64,000 bases of DNA from Burkholderiaceae bacterium (GTDB lineage Bacteria; Pseudomonadota; Gammaproteobacteria; Burkholderiales; Burkholderiaceae_C): contig JAKLLA010000001.1 of NCBI GenBank assembly GCA_023150375.1, forward strand, positions 62,001-126,000, given 5' to 3'. Below, one piece after another: positions 1 to 9,279 of the stretch (positions are counted from its first letter, which is position 1; the number at the start of each line of letters is the position of its first letter). The notes under the pieces were generated by a model, which made no database searches, was not told where the DNA came from, and worked only from the letters and a program-made list of their open reading frames with translations. The position numbers were made by a program, and so were the translations under genes.

Positions 1-1737
1 CGGGCCGAGCCGCCCGGACCGTACGGCGGCGACGAGACGCAGGGACTGCGCCTGTCGGCCCGGACCGCCTCGGTGAAGGCCTGGCCGGCGCTGCAGGTGT
101 TCGAGGATGCGCAGCACCGGCTCTCCGCGGTGGAGGTGCTGCAGCGCCTGCGCGAGTTCCAGCCCCCCGACAGCCCCGACCAGAACCTGGGCCAGCGCCG
201 CGCCACCGTCTGGCTGCACACCTGGCTCGAGGTGGAGCCCGATGCCCCCGAGCGCTGGGTGGCGCACATCGACTACCCGCTGCTGCACGACGTCGAGCTG
301 CACCTGCTCGACCGCGAGGGCCAGCTGCTGCAGCGTGCCCGCACCGGCGCCCAGGTGCCCTTCTCGCAGCGGCCGCTGGGCCTGCGTGCACTGGCAACGG
401 AGCTGCGCCTGCAGCCCGGCGAGCACTACCAGGTGCTGCTGCGGGTGCGCTCGGACACCGCACTGATCCTGCCGATGCGCTTCATGCAGTGGCCCGCCGT
501 CGCCGCCCACGAAAGTCGTGAACAGATCCTGCAGGGCGTGATGGTCGGCCTGTCGCTGTTCATGCTGGCCTACAGTCTGACGCGCTGGTACAGCCTGCGC
601 CAGCCCATGTTCCTGGCCTACGGCGCGATGATCCTCTGCGCGCTGGCCTTCTGGCTGGCCTTCTTCGGCATCGGCCCGCAGTACCTCTGGGGCGAGACGC
701 CCAGCCTGGCGATGAACATGTCGGCGGGATCCTCGCTGCCATTGGTGGCAGCCAACCTGCTGTTCTCGCTGCACGCGCTGGAGGTACAGCGCAGCTGGCC
801 CCGGCTGGCCCGGCTGATGCAGGTGACCGTGATCGGTGTGCTCGCGTCACTGCTGCTGTTCGCCATCGGCTGGCTGAGCTACCGGGGCGCCGCCGTCATC
901 GGCTCGATCTCCGCGGTGCTGCACATCCTGATCCTGATCCCCATCGCGGTGCTGCGCTGGCGCGAGGGGGACAGGGCCGCACTCTTCCTGGCCCTGGGCT
1001 GGCTGTCCTACATCGGCGGGCTGGTGATGATCACCACGCTGCTGCGCGGGGTCTGGCCAGCCAACTTCTGGACCCTGCACGGCGGCCAGCTCGGCGCCGC
1101 CGGCGAGATGCTGTGCTGGCTGCTGGTGCTGGGCCTGCGCGTGGAGCACCTGCGCGAGGCGGCCGAGCGCACCCGGCGCGAACACGACCTGCTCGACGCC
1201 CTGGCGCACACCGACGCGCTGACCGGGCTGGCCAACCGCCGCGGCCTGGAGCGGGCGCTGGCACAGGGGCCCGAAGCCTCGCTGCAGGACGGCACGCTCG
1301 CGGCGCTGTACCTGCTCGACCTGGACGGCTTCAAGCAGGTCAACGACGAACTGGGCCACGAGGCCGGCGACCTGGTGCTGGTCACGGTGGCGCGCCGCCT
1401 GCGCGAGGTCACCCGCCAGGCCGATGTGCTGGCCCGGCTGGGCGGCGACGAGTTCGTCGTGATGGTGCGAGGACTGAAGTGCAGCCCCGACGCGCGCAAG
1501 CTGGGGCTCAAGCTGCTCGGCCAGTTCGAACAGCCGCACCTGCTGGGCGACGGCCGGCTGCACCGCGTGGGCGCGACCATCGGCTACAGCCTCGCGGCCG
1601 GGCCGGTGCGCGACCTGGCGGCCTGGCTGCGCGAGGCCGACGCGGCCATGTACGCCGGCAAGCAGCAGGGCCGCCACACCCTGACCTGTCATGCCGACCT
1701 GCAGGCCGCGCCAGCCGGCGCCGAAGCCGCTGGCTGA
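1..1737 (+). CDS. Membrane-bound diguanylate cyclase (7TMR-DISM/GGDEF), 5' end missing
   Basis: The frame is open from the left edge, so the true start lies outside the window; the first in-window start-like codon is GTG at 73. The visible part begins with a periplasmic sensing region resembling 7TMR-DISMED2, then about seven hydrophobic helices between codons 180 and 375 of the window, then a GGDEF domain. The signature GGDEF is at codon 481, preceded at the correct distance by RQAD, the RxxD inhibitory site. It should therefore make c-di-GMP at the inner membrane in response to an extracytoplasmic signal and be subject to product inhibition. There is no EAL domain. The ligand cannot be read from the sequence. 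Confidence 0.93.
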   Translation, partial: RAEPPGPYGGDETQGLRLSARTASVKAWPALQVFEDAQHRLSAVEVLQRLREFQPPDSPDQNLGQRRATVWLHTWLEVEPDAPERWVAHIDYPLLHDVELHLLDREGQLLQRARTGAQVPFSQRPLGLRALATELRLQPGEHYQVLLRVRSDTALILPMRFMQWPAVAAHESREQILQGVMVGLSLFMLAYSLTRWYSLRQPMFLAYGAMILCALAFWLAFFGIGPQYLWGETPSLAMNMSAGSSLPLVAANLLFSLHALEVQRSWPRLARLMQVTVIGVLASLLLFAIGWLSYRGAAVIGSISAVLHILILIPIAVLRWREGDRAALFLALGWLSYIGGLVMITTLLRGVWPANFWTLHGGQLGAAGEMLCWLLVLGLRVEHLREAAERTRREHDLLDALAHTDALTGLANRRGLERALAQGPEASLQDGTLAALYLLDLDGFKQVNDELGHEAGDLVLVTVARRLREVTRQADVLARLGGDEFVVMVRGLKCSPDARKLGLKLLGQFEQPHLLGDGRLHRVGATIGYSLAAGPVRDLAAWLREADAAMYAGKQQGRHTLTCHADLQAAPAGAEAAG

Positions 1738-1781
1738 GCCCGGTCCGCGGCATCGCCCGGGCAGCCGTCGGGGCGCGCCGA

Positions 1782-1787
1782 TATACT
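1782..1787 (+). promoter_or_regulatory. Candidate -10 element upstream of the MoxR-like gene
   Basis: TATACT lies 32 bases before the ATG at 1820 in the short gap after the diguanylate cyclase. No convincing -35 hexamer is seen, so this rests on the -10 match and position only. Confidence 0.3.
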
Positions 1788-1819
1788 GGCCCGATCCTCG
1801 ACCGACCTCCGCCCAGCGC

Positions 1820-2662
1820 ATGAAGTTCACCGGCTCCGACCAGTACGTCGCCACCCAGGACCTGATGCTCGCGGTCAATGCCGCGATCACCCTGAAACGC
1901 CCGCTGCTCGTCAAGGGCGAACCCGGCACCGGCAAGACCATGCTGGCCGAGGAGGTCGCCACCGCGCTGGGCCTGCCGCTGCTGCAGTGGCACATCAAGA
2001 GCACCACCAAGGCCCAGCAGGGCCTGTACGAGTACGACGCGGTGAGCCGCCTGCGCGACAGCCAGCTCGGCGACGAGAAGGTGCGCGACATCCACCACTA
2101 CATCGTCAAGGGCACGCTCTGGCAGGCCTTCGCGTCGGAGCGGCCGGTGGCGCTGCTGATCGACGAGATCGACAAGGCCGACATCGAGTTTCCCAACGAC
2201 CTGCTGCGCGAACTCGACCGCATGGAGTTCTACGTCTACGAGACGCGCGAGCTGATCCGGGCGAAGCATCGGCCGCTGGTGTTCATCACCTCCAACAACG
2301 AGAAGGAGCTGCCCGACGCCTTCCTGCGCCGCTGCTTCTTCCACTACATCAAGTTCCCCGACGCCGAGACGATGAAGCGCATCGTCGACGTGCACTTCCC
2401 GGACCTGAAGAAGGAGCTGCTGGCCGCTGCGCTGAAGAACTTCTACGACGTGCGCAACCTGCCCGGCCTGAAAAAGAAGCCCAGCACCAGCGAACTGCTC
2501 GACTGGCTCAAGCTGCTGGTGGCCGAGGACATCCCGGCCGAGGCGCTGCACAGCCCGGACGAGAAGGTCAGCGTGCCGCCGCTGGTGGGCGCCCTGCTGA
2601 AGAACGAGCAGGACCTGACGCTGTTCGAGAAGCTGGTGTTCATGCAGTCGCGCAACCGCTGA
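1820..2662 (+). CDS. MoxR-family AAA+ ATPase
   Basis: 280 residues. Walker A GEPGTGKT is at 33-40, Walker B ALLIDE at 111-116, a sensor-1 Asn near 159, and an arginine-finger-like FLRRCF follows near 168. These are the hallmarks of MoxR ATPases, chaperone-like motors that usually act with a von Willebrand A protein to mature or insert cofactors into enzyme complexes. The ATG at 1820 was chosen because family homology starts there (MKFTGSDQYV); the frame is open upstream without conserved sequence. Its usual CoxE/VWA partner is not adjacent but lies 11 kb away at 13591. Substrate unknown. Confidence 0.93.
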   Translation: MKFTGSDQYVATQDLMLAVNAAITLKRPLLVKGEPGTGKTMLAEEVATALGLPLLQWHIKSTTKAQQGLYEYDAVSRLRDSQLGDEKVRDIHHYIVKGTLWQAFASERPVALLIDEIDKADIEFPNDLLRELDRMEFYVYETRELIRAKHRPLVFITSNNEKELPDAFLRRCFFHYIKFPDAETMKRIVDVHFPDLKKELLAAALKNFYDVRNLPGLKKKPSTSELLDWLKLLVAEDIPAEALHSPDEKVSVPPLVGALLKNEQDLTLFEKLVFMQSRNR

Positions 2663-2669
2663 GCCGCCG

Positions 2670-3263
2670 ATGCTCGACGTCCGCCCCATCACGCTGGAGC
2701 GCGACCCGGTGCGGCTGCTGCCGCTGACCTTGCAGCACGAGGACGGCCTGCGTGCCGCTGCGGCCGACGGCGAACTCTGGCGGATCCGGGTCACCTCGGT
2801 GCCCGAACCGGCGCAGACCCGCGCCTACATCGAGCAGGCGCTCGGGATGCAGGCCGACGGCAACCGGCTGCCGTTTGCGGTGCTGGACAGCCGCAGCGGC
2901 GCAGTGATCGGCTGCACCAGCTACCACGACATCGTGCCGGCACTCGACCGGCTCGAGATCGGCTGGACCTGGTACGCCGCCAGCCGCCAGCGCAGTGCCG
3001 TCAACACCACCTGCAAGTGGCTGCTGCTGCAGCACGCCTTCGATGTGCTGGGCGCCAGGCTGGTGGGCTGGCGCACCGATGCCTTCAACTTCGCCAGCCA
3101 GCGCGCCATCGAACGGCTGGGCGCGAAGAAGGACGGCGTGATCCGCCACCACGCCCTGCGCCGCGACGGCACGGTGCGCGACACCGTGATGTACAGCCTC
3201 ACCGCCGGGGAGTGGCCGCAGGTGCGCGCCCACCTGGAATGGATGCTGGCGCGGCCGCGCTGA
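2670..3263 (+). CDS. GNAT-family N-acetyltransferase (RimJ/RimL-like)
   Basis: 197 residues, starting 7 bases after the MoxR-like gene and probably translated from the same message. The pattern is of the Acetyltransf_3 type: a conserved IGCTSYHDI strand, an EIGWTWY stretch on strand beta4, and a late segment (ARLVGWRTDAFNFASQRA) with the helix that follows the acetyl-CoA pocket. Such proteins acetylate protein N-termini, amino acids or small amines in the cytoplasm; the substrate cannot be assigned. Confidence 0.88.
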   Translation: MLDVRPITLERDPVRLLPLTLQHEDGLRAAAADGELWRIRVTSVPEPAQTRAYIEQALGMQADGNRLPFAVLDSRSGAVIGCTSYHDIVPALDRLEIGWTWYAASRQRSAVNTTCKWLLLQHAFDVLGARLVGWRTDAFNFASQRAIERLGAKKDGVIRHHALRRDGTVRDTVMYSLTAGEWPQVRAHLEWMLARPR

Positions 3264-3302
3264 ACCGGCCACGCCATCGAGCCAACCGCGGCCGCGCTGG
3301 CC

Positions 3303-3308
3303 TATGAT
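3303..3308 (+). promoter_or_regulatory. Candidate -10 element for the S9 peptidase gene
   Basis: TATGAT sits 41 bases before the ATG at 3350 in the 86-base gap after the acetyltransferase gene. A -35 element is not evident. Confidence 0.3.
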
Positions 3309-3349
3309 GGCCAGCCCCGCGGCCGTCGCCGCGGCAGGAGGACCCGCCC

Positions 3350-5509
3350 ATGGCCTCTGCCCGCCCCGCCCCTGCGCGCCGCCGTGCGGCGAGCGCCTCC
3401 ACGCCAGCCACGCACGCCGCTGCCCCGGCCGAAGCACCGGGCGACAGGCCCACCGCGGCCGAAGCGATCACGGTCGAGCACCTCTGGCAGATGGAGCGCC
3501 TGGGCGCCCCGAGCCTGAGCCCCGATGGCGCGCAGGCGGTGGTGGCGCTGCAGCGCTGGTCGATGGAGGACAACCGCGGCCACAGCCGCCTCTGGCTGCT
3601 GTCCACGCTGGGCGGTGCCCCGCGCGCGCTGACGCACTGCGGCGAGAAGGACGGCGACCCGGCCTGGAGCCCGCGCGGCGACCGCATCGCCTTCCTGGCC
3701 CAGCGCGAGCAGGACGGCGTGAAGGACGAGGCCCGGCAGCTCTACCTGATCGCCCCGGACGGCGGCGAGGCCCAGCGCGCCACCCGGCAGCCCGGCGGCA
3801 TCGAAGCCTTCCGCTGGCTGCCCGACGGGCGGCGCATCGCCTTCGTCGCCTGGGTCTGGCCGGACGAGCGTGGCAGCGCCGCGCAGGCCCGGCGCCACCA
3901 GGACTGGCAGGCGCGCCGCGCCAGCGGCTACGTCACCAGCGAGGCGCTGTACCGCTACTGGGACCACCTGCTGCCGCAGGACCGGGTGCCGCACCTGCAC
4001 CTGCTGGACCTGGACAGTGGCGAGGTCACCGACCTCTTCGAGGGCAGCCCCTTCGAGCTCAGCCGCAGCGAACCGGACCGGCAGGCCTTCGACATCAGCG
4101 CGGACGGACGGCGCCTGGTCTTCGCCTACGACGCGGCCGCGGTCAAGCGCGTCGATGCGCGCCGCAGCCTCTGGGAGCTCGACCTCACGGCCGGGCGACC
4201 CGTCGACAGCGCCCGGCCGATCGTGCAGGACGGCGACTGGGACTGCCATTCGCCGCGCTGCAGCCCGCCCGCGGCCGACGGCAGCCAGCGCGTGGCCTTC
4301 ATCGCCAGCCACCAGGGGCGCAAGCACACCCAGCCGCAGCAGCTGGCGGTCTGGGAGCGCGACAGCGGCCGCTGGCAGGTCGAGAGCGCCGCCTGGGACC
4401 ACGATGTCGAGGCGCCGCTGCTCTGGGAGGACGACGGCCAGGCCCTGCTCTTCGCCGCCGAGGCGCAGGGCGCGCGCCACCTCTGGCGCTTCGACCTGCC
4501 GGACCAGCGCGCCGAACGCGTGCATCCGGGCGGCTGGGTGAACGCCTTCGACAAGGCCGCCGGCAGCCTGGTGGTCAACGTCGATGCCATCGATCACCCG
4601 CCGCGCCTGCTGGCCCTGCTGCCGGGCGAGCCGGTCCGGCGCATGGAGCACTTCAACGATGCCCTGCTGGCAGGCCTGAAGCTGGGGCGCAGCGAACTGC
4701 ACCGCCTCCAGGGCGCCCAGGGCGACGCGGTGCAGCTGCGCCTGATCTACCCGCCGGACTTCGACCCGGCGCGGCGCTGGCCGCTGCTGCACACCCTGCA
4801 TGGCGGCCCGCATTCGGCCTTCGGCGACAACTGGCACTGGCGCTGGAACCATCAGGTGCTGGCCGCGGCCGGCTACGTGGTGGCCTGCGTGAACTACCAC
4901 GGCTCCAGCGGCTTCGGCCATGCCTTCTCCGACAGCATCACCCACCACTGGGGCGAGCTGGAGCTGCAGGACATCGAGGCCGCCAGCGACTGGCTGCTCG
5001 AACAGCCCTGGGCCGATCCGGCCCGGCTGTACGCCAGCGGCGGCAGCTACGGCGGCTACCTGGTGGCCTGGATGAACGGGCACATTCCAGCCGGGCGCTA
5101 CGCGGCCTACGTCTGCCACGCCGGCTGCTTCGACTGGACGGCGATGTTCGCCGACGACGCCTACCACTGGTACGCCAAGGAGCTCGGCGCCTGGTACTGG
5201 GAAGATCCGGCGCGCATCGCCGCGCAGAGCCCGCATGCCCGCGCCGGCGCGATGGACACGCCCACGCTGGTGATCCACGGCGCGCTGGACTACCGCGTGC
5301 CCGATGCCCAGGGCCTGGCCTACTACAACACGCTGAAGGCGCGCGGCGTGGACGCCCGGCTGCTGTGGTTCCCGGACGAGAACCACTGGGTGCTCGAGCC
5401 CGCCAACAGCCGGCTCTGGTACGAGGAAGTGCTGGCCTGGCTGGGGCGGCACCGGCTGCCGCAAGGCACTGCGCCGCAGTCGCCCCGGCGCAGGCAGGCG
5501 CGCCGCTGA
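3350..5509 (+). CDS. S9-family serine peptidase (acylaminoacyl-peptidase/prolyl oligopeptidase type)
   Basis: 719 residues. An Ala/Pro/Arg-rich N-terminus without a clear signal peptide is followed by a beta-propeller with repeated SPDG/SPRGDRIAF-type WD40-like (PD40) blades (about 50-430), then an alpha/beta-hydrolase domain (about 470-700). The triad is readable: Ser566 in GGSYGGYL, Asp647 in HGALDYRVP, His679 in ENHWV. The family cleaves short peptides, often releasing N-acylated amino acids or dipeptides, with the propeller filtering substrate size. GGCAGGAGG just before the ATG is a good ribosome site. Its stop is 18 bases from the convergent stop of the pilin gene. Confidence 0.95.
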   Translation: MASARPAPARRRAASASTPATHAAAPAEAPGDRPTAAEAITVEHLWQMERLGAPSLSPDGAQAVVALQRWSMEDNRGHSRLWLLSTLGGAPRALTHCGEKDGDPAWSPRGDRIAFLAQREQDGVKDEARQLYLIAPDGGEAQRATRQPGGIEAFRWLPDGRRIAFVAWVWPDERGSAAQARRHQDWQARRASGYVTSEALYRYWDHLLPQDRVPHLHLLDLDSGEVTDLFEGSPFELSRSEPDRQAFDISADGRRLVFAYDAAAVKRVDARRSLWELDLTAGRPVDSARPIVQDGDWDCHSPRCSPPAADGSQRVAFIASHQGRKHTQPQQLAVWERDSGRWQVESAAWDHDVEAPLLWEDDGQALLFAAEAQGARHLWRFDLPDQRAERVHPGGWVNAFDKAAGSLVVNVDAIDHPPRLLALLPGEPVRRMEHFNDALLAGLKLGRSELHRLQGAQGDAVQLRLIYPPDFDPARRWPLLHTLHGGPHSAFGDNWHWRWNHQVLAAAGYVVACVNYHGSSGFGHAFSDSITHHWGELELQDIEAASDWLLEQPWADPARLYASGGSYGGYLVAWMNGHIPAGRYAAYVCHAGCFDWTAMFADDAYHWYAKELGAWYWEDPARIAAQSPHARAGAMDTPTLVIHGALDYRVPDAQGLAYYNTLKARGVDARLLWFPDENHWVLEPANSRLWYEEVLAWLGRHRLPQGTAPQSPRRRQARR

Positions 5510-5527
5510 GGCGGGCTGCGGCCGGTC

Positions 5528-5932
5528 TCACCAGCATTCGGCTGCGCCGCGGGTGCCGCCGGTCACCCCCCGGGTACCGGCCTGCGTATAGGTGAAGCTG
5601 CCGCAGGCATCGCCGGTCTGCGCACCGGCCGGCGCCGCGCGGATCGTGAAGGTGGTGGCATCCTGGACCGTGATGCTCAGCGTGTAGTAGCCCTGCGACG
5701 ACTTGTTCGAATGGATGCCGGTGCTGCCCACCGTGGCGCCCGCATAGGTGCCGCGCTCGGTGTACCAGCGCTCCATCGCCTGGGCCAGCGACAGGATGCC
5801 GGCCCGACCGTCCGCCCGCCGGGCGTTGGCGATGTATTCGCGATAGGAAGGCAGCGCGATGGCCGCCAGCACGCCGACCACCGCCACCGCGATCATCAGC
5901 TCGACCAGGGTGAAGCCGCGGCTGGTCTTCAT
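5528..5932 (-). CDS. pilE: Type IV pilin, PilE-like
   Basis: 134 residues, the last gene of the minor-pilin operon. A short leader MKTSRG is followed by the prepilin peptidase site G/FTLVELMIAV with the conserved Glu at +5 and a hydrophobic helix that packs in the fibre core. The rest has the small-pilin layout (about 110 residues, paired Cys near the C-terminus in the DACG and AECW regions, a likely disulfide loop). The ATG at 5932 overlaps the stop of the upstream gene (ATGA), so the two are translationally coupled. It may be a minor rather than the major pilin, as pilE is in the Pseudomonas fimU-pilVWXY1Y2E cluster. Confidence 0.93.
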   Translation of the reverse strand: MKTSRGFTLVELMIAVAVVGVLAAIALPSYREYIANARRADGRAGILSLAQAMERWYTERGTYAGATVGSTGIHSNKSSQGYYTLSITVQDATTFTIRAAPAGAQTGDACGSFTYTQAGTRGVTGGTRGAAECW

Positions 5933-6330
5933 CGCGCCGCTTCCAGGTAGAGCTGTTGCACCCGAGGCTGCGGCCCGGCGCTCAGCGCATAGCGCACCCG
6001 CTGGCCTGGGGCCAGGCGGGCCACGGTCTGGGCGGCCTGCAGCCCCGCGACCGGGGCCGCCGCGCCGGAGTGCACGATGCGCAGCTGGCGGCTGTCCCAG
6101 GCCAGCGTGCGGCCGTCGATCACCAGCTCGCCGCGCACCGCGTCGACCCGTTCGATCACGCCGCTGCGCAGCGCCGAGGCCGCCCCCGTGGACAGCAGCG
6201 GGGCAGCCTCGGCACGCATGCCATCGTGCAGCAGGGGCGACTGTGCCAGCGCCGCACCGCTGCCGCACAAGGCGACGGCGAGCAGAGCCCAGCCCAACCG
6301 AGACGGCCTGCCTGTCGCAGAGTTCTTCAT
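5929..6330 (-). CDS. Small exported protein in the PilY2 position of the pilus operon
   Basis: 133 residues with a signal peptide (hydrophobic stretch about 13-30 ending in ALAQ). The mature part is short, beta-rich and Gln/Ala-rich, with VIERVDAVRGELVIDGRTLAW, resembling a small OB-like or barrel fold. I do not recognise a named family. It overlaps pilY1 upstream by 4 bases and pilE downstream by 4 bases, exactly where Pseudomonas carries pilY2, whose role is also unclear. A periplasmic accessory to PilY1 or to pilus assembly is a reasonable inference from position only. Confidence 0.85.
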   Translation of the reverse strand: MKNSATGRPSRLGWALLAVALCGSGAALAQSPLLHDGMRAEAAPLLSTGAASALRSGVIERVDAVRGELVIDGRTLAWDSRQLRIVHSGAAAPVAGLQAAQTVARLAPGQRVRYALSAGPQPRVQQLYLEAAR

Positions 6331-9272
6331 TGCAGTTGCTCCCAGCTCACCCGGCCGGAGGTGGCCGTGCTGCCCGCCTCGCGCACGCGCAGCACGCTGC
6401 CCGAGGAGGTGTTGACCAGCTTGTCGTCCAGCGCCCGGTTGCGGGCGCGGATGAAGCCCGGTGAAGCCGGCAGCGACCCCACCTGCACACCCGAGGCATA
6501 GGCCGAGCCGCCGGAGTAGGTCAGCGCGTCCGCCGCGGTCACATCGTTGTCGCCGTTGCTGTCCAGCGACGGCAGGGTCGGCCGGTTGCCGGTGTACAGC
6601 GACACCTCCATCACCCAGCCGTTGCCGCTGCCCACGCAGGGGTCGCTGGTACCCACCGATTCGCCGGGAATCAGGGTGGACACCACCACCTTGCCGTAGC
6701 GCACCGCGGCCTGGGACACGATGCGCTCGCCGCTGGAGGGCAGCGCCAGCACCCAGCCGCGCTTGTCGGCACTGAAGCTGCTGGTGGTGACGGTGTTGTC
6801 ACCGGTGTAGCTGGAGCCACCGCTGCTGCCCACCGCATGGGTGGTCAGGCGGTAGCGCCGTCCGTCGCTGCCGTTGGCGGTGCCCAGTACGCTCTGCGTG
6901 ACCAGCTGTGTGCTGCTCACCACCGCGCCGGCATCGCGCACGCCGTACAGGGCCTGGGCCGCGGTGGTGGCACCGTCGCCGGTGGCCAGGTAGCGGCCGG
7001 TGCCGAAGACCAGCATGTAGCCGCCTTCGGGGTGCACGGACACATCGGGCCGCGCGGTGATCGGCCGCCCGCCGGTGGCAAAGAGCGGCGCGGGCGTGGT
7101 GGCGCTGCCGTAGGCCACCTTCCAGCCCGAGGTCGCGGTGCTGGACAGGTCGAACTTCCAGAGATTGCCCGCCAGGTCGCCGGCGTAGACCAGGTCGGAC
7201 ACGCCGTTGTTGGCGCTGCTCACCGCGACCACGCCGGACAGCCCGTTGGGCGCCGTGCTGCTGCCCGAGAGGGTGTCGATCTTGGTCACCGCGCCGGTCT
7301 CGACATCGATGAGCAGGAGCACCGCCCGGCCGTTGCTGCTGTTGTAGCCGTTGCCGCTGATGGCCATCCAGCGGCCGTTCTTCATCTTCGCCAGCACGGG
7401 TGGCGCGAAGATGTGGCCGATGTCGGCATCGCTGCCGGTCTCCCAGCGCACGATGTTCGCCGCATGCGATTCGTCCATCGTCGCCGGATCGCTGACGTCC
7501 AGCGCGTACAGGCCCTTGCCGCCCGCCCCCATCGGTCCGACCAGCAGCGAGTGCCAGGCGTTGTTGTAGTAGACGTCGCCCACCGCCACGGTGCCATCCA
7601 CGGTGTAGCGGTGCGCATACAGCGGCTCGGTCAGGGCGCTCAGCCGCGAGGCCACCGCCCAGGGCACGTAGGCGAAGACCTCGTCGCCGGTGGCCGCGTC
7701 GAAGGCGTGCAGCATGCCGTCGTTGGCGCCGACGAAGACCAGCGCCTTCTTGCCGCGCCGGGTGGCCTTGTAGGCACTGTAGGCGCTGGCCTCGGCCCCA
7801 TCGCGCACATAGGCCCCGCCGCCGTCGAAGTACACCGGCGCCGAGTTGACGATGTCGCCCAGCACCGTCGTGCTGCGCCCGCGGAACACCGGGGCGGCAC
7901 AGCCGCTGCAGTTGCGCTCCTCGCGCGAGGTGTCGCCGCGCAGCCAGGCCAGCCGCTGCGCGCCGAAGCCGTCGACCGTGCCGGCCGCATTGGTGTTGAG
8001 CGCGGCCACCAGGCCGGTGTCGATCTCGCTGGCACCGGGCGTGGCCGGGTTGGCCGGCCAGCGCAGCGCCACGCCGCGCGCGCCGAGCGCCGCGGAGGGC
8101 TTGTAGGTCAGGATGCGCCGGCCGGTGTCCCAGTGCTGCGCGTTCAGGCGCTGGGAGGCGTCCCAGGTGGCGGTGGCCGCCGGATTGCCGTCCGCGCCGA
8201 TCGCGTAGGCCAGCAGCTGGCCGGACCAGTCGCCCGAGGCGAAGCGGCCCTGGTAGAGCATCGAGCCGCTGCGCCAGGAACCGGTGTTCATGCTCACCGC
8301 ACCGGCGGCCGCGCTGCGCGCGACGATGTTGCTGCCGATGGTGGCGAAGGCCGCGCGCAGCGCCGCCCGGTCGGTGGCGAGGAAGGCCTGCCCGGTGCCG
8401 CCCACCCGGGCCATCTCGTGCATGCCGGCCACCGCCGCCTCGTCCTCGGCCACGCTGCCCATCGCCACCACGTAGGTGGGGATGTCGTAGGTGCCGTTCA
8501 GGCTGGCGTGGTTGTCGATGCGGGTGGCGCGCAGGCCGCCGATCTCGCGGAACACCTCGCGCATGGCCGGCGAGAAGTTCCAGCTGCCGTCGGTGTTCTT
8601 GGTGCTCACCAGATCGGTGAAAGCGGTATAGCGGTTGTTGTTCACCCCGACGTTCGGGATGCCGTCGGTGGCCAGCACGACGTAGTTCTTCTGGCAGGTC
8701 TTGTCGGTGATCGGCGTGCCGGTGCTCAGCTCGTTGCCGTAGTAGCGTGCGGCCGTCAGGACCGAACCGGCCAGCGGGGTGCCGTAGCCGGAGTTCTTGA
8801 TCTCGGCGGTGGTCGCATCGGCGGTCTGTGTCGCCAGCAGGGTCATCAGCCGGTTGTAGTGGGTCGTCGAGTCGTCCTGCACCGGCTGCACCACGCGGCC
8901 CAGGCCGGTCATGTCGGCGGCGTAGTAGAGCGTGAAGTTGTACCAGGGCCGGTAGTCGTGCAGATAGGGCGTGCCCAGCGCCTCGAAGTGTTCCAGACCC
9001 CAGCGGAAGCTGCCGCGGTAGGTGGTGATGGTCTCGCGCAGCACGTCGCGGGCGATGTTGCCGCGGGTATTCGGGTCGGCGAAGGTGGTGTAGACCGAGC
9101 CCGGCATGGTGTTGTCCATCGACTGCGAGTTGTCGTAGATCACCAGCACATTGGGCTTGATCGAACTGGTCAGAAACAGCGGCGCCTCGGCCAGCGTCAG
9201 GCTCTGCGTGGACACCGGCAGCGCCAGCAGCGCCAGCAGCGCCGCGGCGGCGGGAGGAGGGGTCGGTCTCAT
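6327..9272 (-). CDS. pilY1: PilY1/PilC-type pilus tip adhesin and assembly factor
   Basis: 981 residues with an N-terminal signal peptide (about 1-24). A von Willebrand A-like region follows, beginning with VLVIYDNSQSM, whose D-x-S-x-S is a MIDAS metal site (about residues 42-52). A C-terminal beta-propeller of the PilC type spans about 440-870, with the recurrent VFVGANDGMLHAFDAATG motif. A DSNGDNDVTAAD loop near 904-915 looks like a calcium site. PilY1 primes the pilus tip with the minor pilins, antagonises retraction and mediates adhesion and surface sensing. The start has GAGAT just upstream; pilX ends 7 bases before it. Confidence 0.96.
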   Translation of the reverse strand: MRPTPPPAAAALLALLALPVSTQSLTLAEAPLFLTSSIKPNVLVIYDNSQSMDNTMPGSVYTTFADPNTRGNIARDVLRETITTYRGSFRWGLEHFEALGTPYLHDYRPWYNFTLYYAADMTGLGRVVQPVQDDSTTHYNRLMTLLATQTADATTAEIKNSGYGTPLAGSVLTAARYYGNELSTGTPITDKTCQKNYVVLATDGIPNVGVNNNRYTAFTDLVSTKNTDGSWNFSPAMREVFREIGGLRATRIDNHASLNGTYDIPTYVVAMGSVAEDEAAVAGMHEMARVGGTGQAFLATDRAALRAAFATIGSNIVARSAAAGAVSMNTGSWRSGSMLYQGRFASGDWSGQLLAYAIGADGNPAATATWDASQRLNAQHWDTGRRILTYKPSAALGARGVALRWPANPATPGASEIDTGLVAALNTNAAGTVDGFGAQRLAWLRGDTSREERNCSGCAAPVFRGRSTTVLGDIVNSAPVYFDGGGAYVRDGAEASAYSAYKATRRGKKALVFVGANDGMLHAFDAATGDEVFAYVPWAVASRLSALTEPLYAHRYTVDGTVAVGDVYYNNAWHSLLVGPMGAGGKGLYALDVSDPATMDESHAANIVRWETGSDADIGHIFAPPVLAKMKNGRWMAISGNGYNSSNGRAVLLLIDVETGAVTKIDTLSGSSTAPNGLSGVVAVSSANNGVSDLVYAGDLAGNLWKFDLSSTATSGWKVAYGSATTPAPLFATGGRPITARPDVSVHPEGGYMLVFGTGRYLATGDGATTAAQALYGVRDAGAVVSSTQLVTQSVLGTANGSDGRRYRLTTHAVGSSGGSSYTGDNTVTTSSFSADKRGWVLALPSSGERIVSQAAVRYGKVVVSTLIPGESVGTSDPCVGSGNGWVMEVSLYTGNRPTLPSLDSNGDNDVTAADALTYSGGSAYASGVQVGSLPASPGFIRARNRALDDKLVNTSSGSVLRVREAGSTATSGRVSWEQLQ

Positions 9273-9279
9273 CGGGATC

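Noticed and set aside
3304-5595. Long plus-strand frame overlapping the S9 peptidase in another frame
   Set aside because: Its product is low-complexity Arg/Ala/Pro; the peptidase frame has all catalytic motifs.
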